From contig DAHVOH010000096.1 of the NCBI GenBank assembly GCA_027318915.1, positions 1 to 10,430 on the forward strand: 10,430 nucleotides of DNA, written 5' to 3'. A program made the translations under genes and the position numbers. The notes under the pieces are model-generated. The model did no database searches and was not told the DNA's origin. It saw nothing but the letters and a program-made list of their open reading frames with translations. Position 1 is the stretch's first letter; each line of letters begins with the position of its first letter. This DNA is from Clostridiales bacterium. Its GTDB lineage: Bacteria > Bacillota_E > Sulfobacillia > Sulfobacillales > JAIMBI01. Of the stretch, positions 7,645 to 10,430 are shown in pieces.

Positions 7645-8771
7645 TACACGGTGCGCCCCGAAACCACGGTCTCTCGGATCTGCCCGGCGGGACTGAGCAC
7701 CACCAGGTCGGCGCGGGCCCCCGGGCGGATGACTCCGCGGTCGTGCAGGCCCAGCCGACGCGCGGGCGCCGGACCCAGCAGATCCAGCGCGCGGACCAGC
7801 TCCACCCCCATGGCCAGCAGGGCCTCCAGGGCGCCCGCCTGCGTCAAAATGCTCCCGGCCAGGGTTCCGTCCTCCAAGCGGGCGGCTCCCCCCTCCACCC
7901 GCACCGGCTGCTCTCCCAGGCGATGCGGCCCCGGGCCCGCCGCCGCGGCCGCGGTACCGTCCGTGACCGCCAGTGCCCGCGCCCCCGCCAGCGTCAGCAC
8001 GGCGCGGACCATGGACGGATGCACGTGGACGCCGTCGGTGATGAGTTCGACAAAGACGCCGGACCGATCCAGAGCGGCGCCCACCAGGCCCGGCGCTCGA
8101 TGATGCCAGGGCGGCATGGCGTTGAAGAGATGGGTGACGCCGTCCGCGCCCGCCGCGAACCCGGCCCTCGCCTCGGCCCACGTGGCGTTGCTGTGGCCCA
8201 AGTTGATGCGCACACCCTCCGCGCTCAGACGCTCGATCACCGCCAGCGCTCCCTCCAGCTCGGGCGCCAGGGTCACGAGCCGCACCGGCCCGGCGCGAAC
8301 CAAGTCTTCGAGCGCGGACGGCGGCCGCATCCAGGCCACCGGCTGGGCCCCGGCCCGCACCGCCGCCAGCGCCGGCCCCTCCAAGTGATAGCCCAACACC
8401 GCCGCCCCGCTGCCTTCCAACCGACGAGACAGCACCGCCTCCATCGCCTGCGGCGCCGCCGTCATCAGCGTGGGCACAAAGGCGGTGGTGCCGAACCGGG
8501 GCAGGACCGCGGCCATGGCGTCCACCTGGCCGGCCATGACGTCATAGCCGGCCACCCCGTGCACATGGACATCAATGAAGCCGGGTGCCACCACCACGTC
8601 CGGAACGACCCCCGCGCGCTCAATCGCCGTGATGCGACCCGCCCGCGCCACCACCGTTCCCGGCCTAAGACCGTCGGGGCCGAAAATCCGCCCGCTCCAC
8701 CGCCGTTCCTCCGCATCCGCCCGCCGTGATCGCGTGGGACTGTCCGCCGCCGTCCGCTTACGTCCGCTCAT
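7626..8771 (-). CDS. nagA: N-acetylglucosamine-6-phosphate deacetylase
   Basis: Cytosolic amidohydrolase converting GlcNAc-6-P to glucosamine-6-P plus acetate, feeding amino sugars into glycolysis or back to peptidoglycan precursors. The 381-residue protein has PGFIDVHVHG (H69, H71), HLEGP (E131), GHSNAT (H193), THLFNAMPPWHHR (H214, N217, R225), DGVHVHP (H249) and the catalytic acid VTD (D271). These match the E. coli enzyme positions closely. At residue 143 it has Gln (AGAQP) where family members carry a conserved substrate-side His. The ATG at 8771 overlaps the end of aroA by 14 bases. It is the first start after an in-frame stop, and no other start occurs before residue ~40, so the ~24-residue Arg-rich N-terminal extension seems genuine. 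Last gene of the aroF-aroA-nagA run. Confidence 0.93.
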   Translation of the reverse strand: MSGRKRTAADSPTRSRRADAEERRWSGRIFGPDGLRPGTVVARAGRITAIERAGVVPDVVVAPGFIDVHVHGVAGYDVMAGQVDAMAAVLPRFGTTAFVPTLMTAAPQAMEAVLSRRLEGSGAAVLGYHLEGPALAAVRAGAQPVAWMRPPSALEDLVRAGPVRLVTLAPELEGALAVIERLSAEGVRINLGHSNATWAEARAGFAAGADGVTHLFNAMPPWHHRAPGLVGAALDRSGVFVELITDGVHVHPSMVRAVLTLAGARALAVTDGTAAAAAGPGPHRLGEQPVRVEGGAARLEDGTLAGSILTQAGALEALLAMGVELVRALDLLGPAPARRLGLHDRGVIRPGARADLVVLSPAGQIRETVVSGRTVYQTAPA

Positions 8772-10074
8772 CCCCGCACCGCCTCACGCCTCCGACCTCC
8801 GCCAACGCCTCCAAGAATCCGGGATACGAAACCGCCGCGCACGCCGCCCCCCGCAGGGTGACCGGACCCGACGCGCCGGCGGCCGCCACCATGAGCGCCA
8901 TCGCGACGCGATGGTCGCCACGGCTGTCCACCGCCGCGCCCCGCAGAGGTGTCGGACCTTTCACCAGCCATCCGTCGGGGCGGTCCTCCACCTGCGCGCC
9001 CAGGGCCCGGAGACCCTCTCCCACCGCCGCGATACGGTCGCTCTCCTTCACGCGCAGCTCCGCCGCCCCGCTGACCTCCGAGGTCCCGTCCGCCTGCGTG
9101 GCCAGGAGCGCCACCAACGGCAGTTCATCAATCAGGGCCGGCACCTCGGCGGGCCCGATCCGAATCGGCGCCAAGTCACCCCCCCGCTCCACCGTCACCG
9201 CGCCGACCGGCTCCAGATCCTCCCGGACCTCCGCGACCGTCACCAGCGCGCCCATCCGGCGCAGGACATCGAGAAACCCGATGCGGGTCGGATTGAGCAG
9301 GACCCCCGGTGTCGTCACCCGGCGGCCGGCCAGCACCGCCCAGGTCCACCAAAAGGCGGCCGATGACGGATCGCCGGGCACCGTGAGCGTCAAGGGCGCC
9401 AACCGACCCGGCTCGACGCCGACCGACCCGTCCCCGGTCGACACGCGGGCGCCCATCGCCCGGAGCAGTCGTTCGGTGTGGTCGCGGGTCAAGAGCGGCT
9501 CCACGACGGTCACCGGGCCGTCGGCCGCCAGCCCCGCCAGCAGCAGCGCAGACTTGACCTGGGCCGATGCCACCGTCAATTCGATGCGCCCGCCGGTCAG
9601 GCGCCCCCCGCGGATCGCCAGGGGCGGACGCCCGTCTTGTCGGCAGAGCGTCGTCGCCCCCAGACGCGCCAGGGGATCCAGGACCCGGGCCATGGGTCGG
9701 CCACGAAGCGAAGCATCTCCCGTCAGCACCGTCATCCCGGGGACCGAGGCGGCAATCCCGGCGCCGATGCGCATGGTAGTCCCGGAATTCCCGCAGTCAA
9801 ACACATCCGGGGGCTCGCGCAGGCCCGCCTGTCCCGGACTGTCGATGACCAGCCGCGCGTCGGCCACCGTCACCCGGGCGCCGAACGCCTGCGCCAGAGC
9901 GATGGACCGACGGGTGTCCTCCGCCAACAGCGGCCGTTCGACGCGAGTTTCGCCCGCGGCCAAGAGACCCAGCAGGATGCCCCGATGGGTCAGCGACTTG
10001 TCTGCCGGCACCGACATCACGACCGCTCCGCCGCCCGCTCCGGGCTCCAGGCGCACGCTGTCGGACGCCGTCAC
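8758..10074 (-). CDS. aroA: 3-phosphoshikimate 1-carboxyvinyltransferase (EPSP synthase)
   Basis: Sixth step of the shikimate pathway: transfers enolpyruvate from PEP to shikimate-3-phosphate. 438 residues, normal length. Visible motifs are PADKSLTHR at 23-31 (K26), GNSGTTMR at 95-102, SAQVK at 170-174, RDHTER at 197-202, NPTR at 261-264, LIDELP with D316 as general base, RVKESDR at 341-347 and RGDHRVAMA near the C-terminus. RxHxER, SAQxK and NxTR together are the signature set used for class II EPSP synthases; the fourth, GDK, reads ADK here. MRIGA replaces the MRPL of class I enzymes. The GTG start (10074) forms a GTGA overlap with the aroF stop, so translation is probably coupled. Confidence 0.96.
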   Translation of the reverse strand: MTASDSVRLEPGAGGGAVVMSVPADKSLTHRGILLGLLAAGETRVERPLLAEDTRRSIALAQAFGARVTVADARLVIDSPGQAGLREPPDVFDCGNSGTTMRIGAGIAASVPGMTVLTGDASLRGRPMARVLDPLARLGATTLCRQDGRPPLAIRGGRLTGGRIELTVASAQVKSALLLAGLAADGPVTVVEPLLTRDHTERLLRAMGARVSTGDGSVGVEPGRLAPLTLTVPGDPSSAAFWWTWAVLAGRRVTTPGVLLNPTRIGFLDVLRRMGALVTVAEVREDLEPVGAVTVERGGDLAPIRIGPAEVPALIDELPLVALLATQADGTSEVSGAAELRVKESDRIAAVGEGLRALGAQVEDRPDGWLVKGPTPLRGAAVDSRGDHRVAMALMVAAAGASGPVTLRGAACAAVSYPGFLEALAEVGGVRRCGDERT

Positions 10075-10430
10075 AGCGTGCGCCCCACGGCCGCCGCCAC
10101 CGCGCCCAGACTTTCGGCCAGCGCCGCGAAATCCGATAACGTCAGGCTCTGGCGGCCGTCCGACAGGGCCTCGCTGGGGTTCGGATGCACTTCCACCAGG
10201 ATGCCGTCCGCGCCGGCGGCCACTCCCGCCCGGGCCATCGGCGCGACCAGCTGCCAGGTGCCGGTGGCATGAGACGGATCAACCACCACCGGCAAATGGG
10301 TGAAGTACTTCAACACCGGCACCGCCGACAGGTCGAGCGTGTTGCGGGTGCGCGTCTCAAACGTGCGAATGCCCCGCTCGCACAGCACCACCTGGGTGTT
10401 GCCGCCGGCCAAGATGTATTCCGCCGCCAG
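10071..10430 (-). CDS. aroF: 3-deoxy-7-phosphoheptulonate (DAHP) synthase, C-terminal part
   Basis: First committed step of aromatic amino acid synthesis: PEP plus erythrose-4-phosphate to DAHP. Only the last 119 residues are visible; the frame runs off the right edge, so a TTG at 10412 is internal, not a start. The sequence [20 protein letters not shown], then [33 protein letters not shown] and LSDGRQSL, matches the AroA I-beta/KDO8P-like family of Bacillus and Thermotoga. DPSH, VEVHP and LSDG supply conserved metal and substrate residues. Any N-terminal regulatory domain (ACT or chorismate mutase) would lie outside the window. The stop overlaps the aroA GTG. Confidence 0.95.
   Translation of the reverse strand: MAAEYILAGGNTQVVLCERGIRTFETRTRNTLDLSAVPVLKYFTHLPVVVDPSHATGTWQLVAPMARAGVAAGADGILVEVHPNPSEALSDGRQSLTLSDFAALAESLGAVAAAVGRTL

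Overview
This 10.4 kb, GC-rich window looks like chromosome from a spore-forming Firmicutes-type bacterium. The evidence is a near-canonical spore protease gene (gpr) and a SpoVB-type sporulation flippase, together with strong GGGAGG-type ribosome binding sites and frequent GTG/TTG starts. High-GC lineages such as the Sulfobacillus/Thermaerobacter/Symbiobacterium groups would fit, but the sequence alone does not decide between them. No tRNA, rRNA or CRISPR array was seen, and no complete mobile element. Coding density is very high, and no gene-free stretch exceeds about 130 bases.

Left edge (1-1199): the 3' end of a gene resembling the C-terminal tail of a large serine recombinase runs rightward and overlaps, tail to tail, the end of gpr on the minus strand. 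The last ~20 residues of Gpr do not resemble the normal family C-terminus, and the divergence begins next to the recombinase stop codon. This may mark an old integration junction.

Spore-envelope block (1200-4671): on the minus strand, a stand-alone GT51 peptidoglycan transglycosylase is coupled by a GTGA overlap to a multi-membrane GT87-like glycosyltransferase, with gpr 32 bases further on. Divergent from them is spoVB, encoding a MOP-superfamily lipid-linked-sugar exporter. Transglycosylase, polyprenyl-sugar glycosyltransferase and flippase could together serve the forespore or cell envelope; that link is inferred from position.

Heat-shock block (4672-7022): two hairpins separate spoVB from the convergent dnaK. 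dnaK lies downstream of, and overlaps, a small MerR-family gene that looks like hspR. A well-formed sigma-A promoter precedes hspR, with an imperfect HAIR-like inverted repeat lying between its -10 and -35 boxes and covering the -35. The DnaK carries an extra segment in its ATPase domain that Bacillus and mycobacterial DnaK lack. grpE, dnaJ, hrcA and CIRCE are all absent from the window. HspR-controlled dnaK is unlike the usual Firmicutes arrangement and suggests transfer or a deep-branching lineage.

Right block (7090-10430): a small hydrophobic protein of unknown function lies on the plus strand and ends inside the tail of nagA. On the minus strand, aroF (DAHP synthase, cut by the window end), aroA (EPSP synthase with class II-like signatures) and nagA (GlcNAc-6-phosphate deacetylase) overlap one another, so shikimate-pathway genes and an amino-sugar gene appear to be read as one translationally coupled operon.
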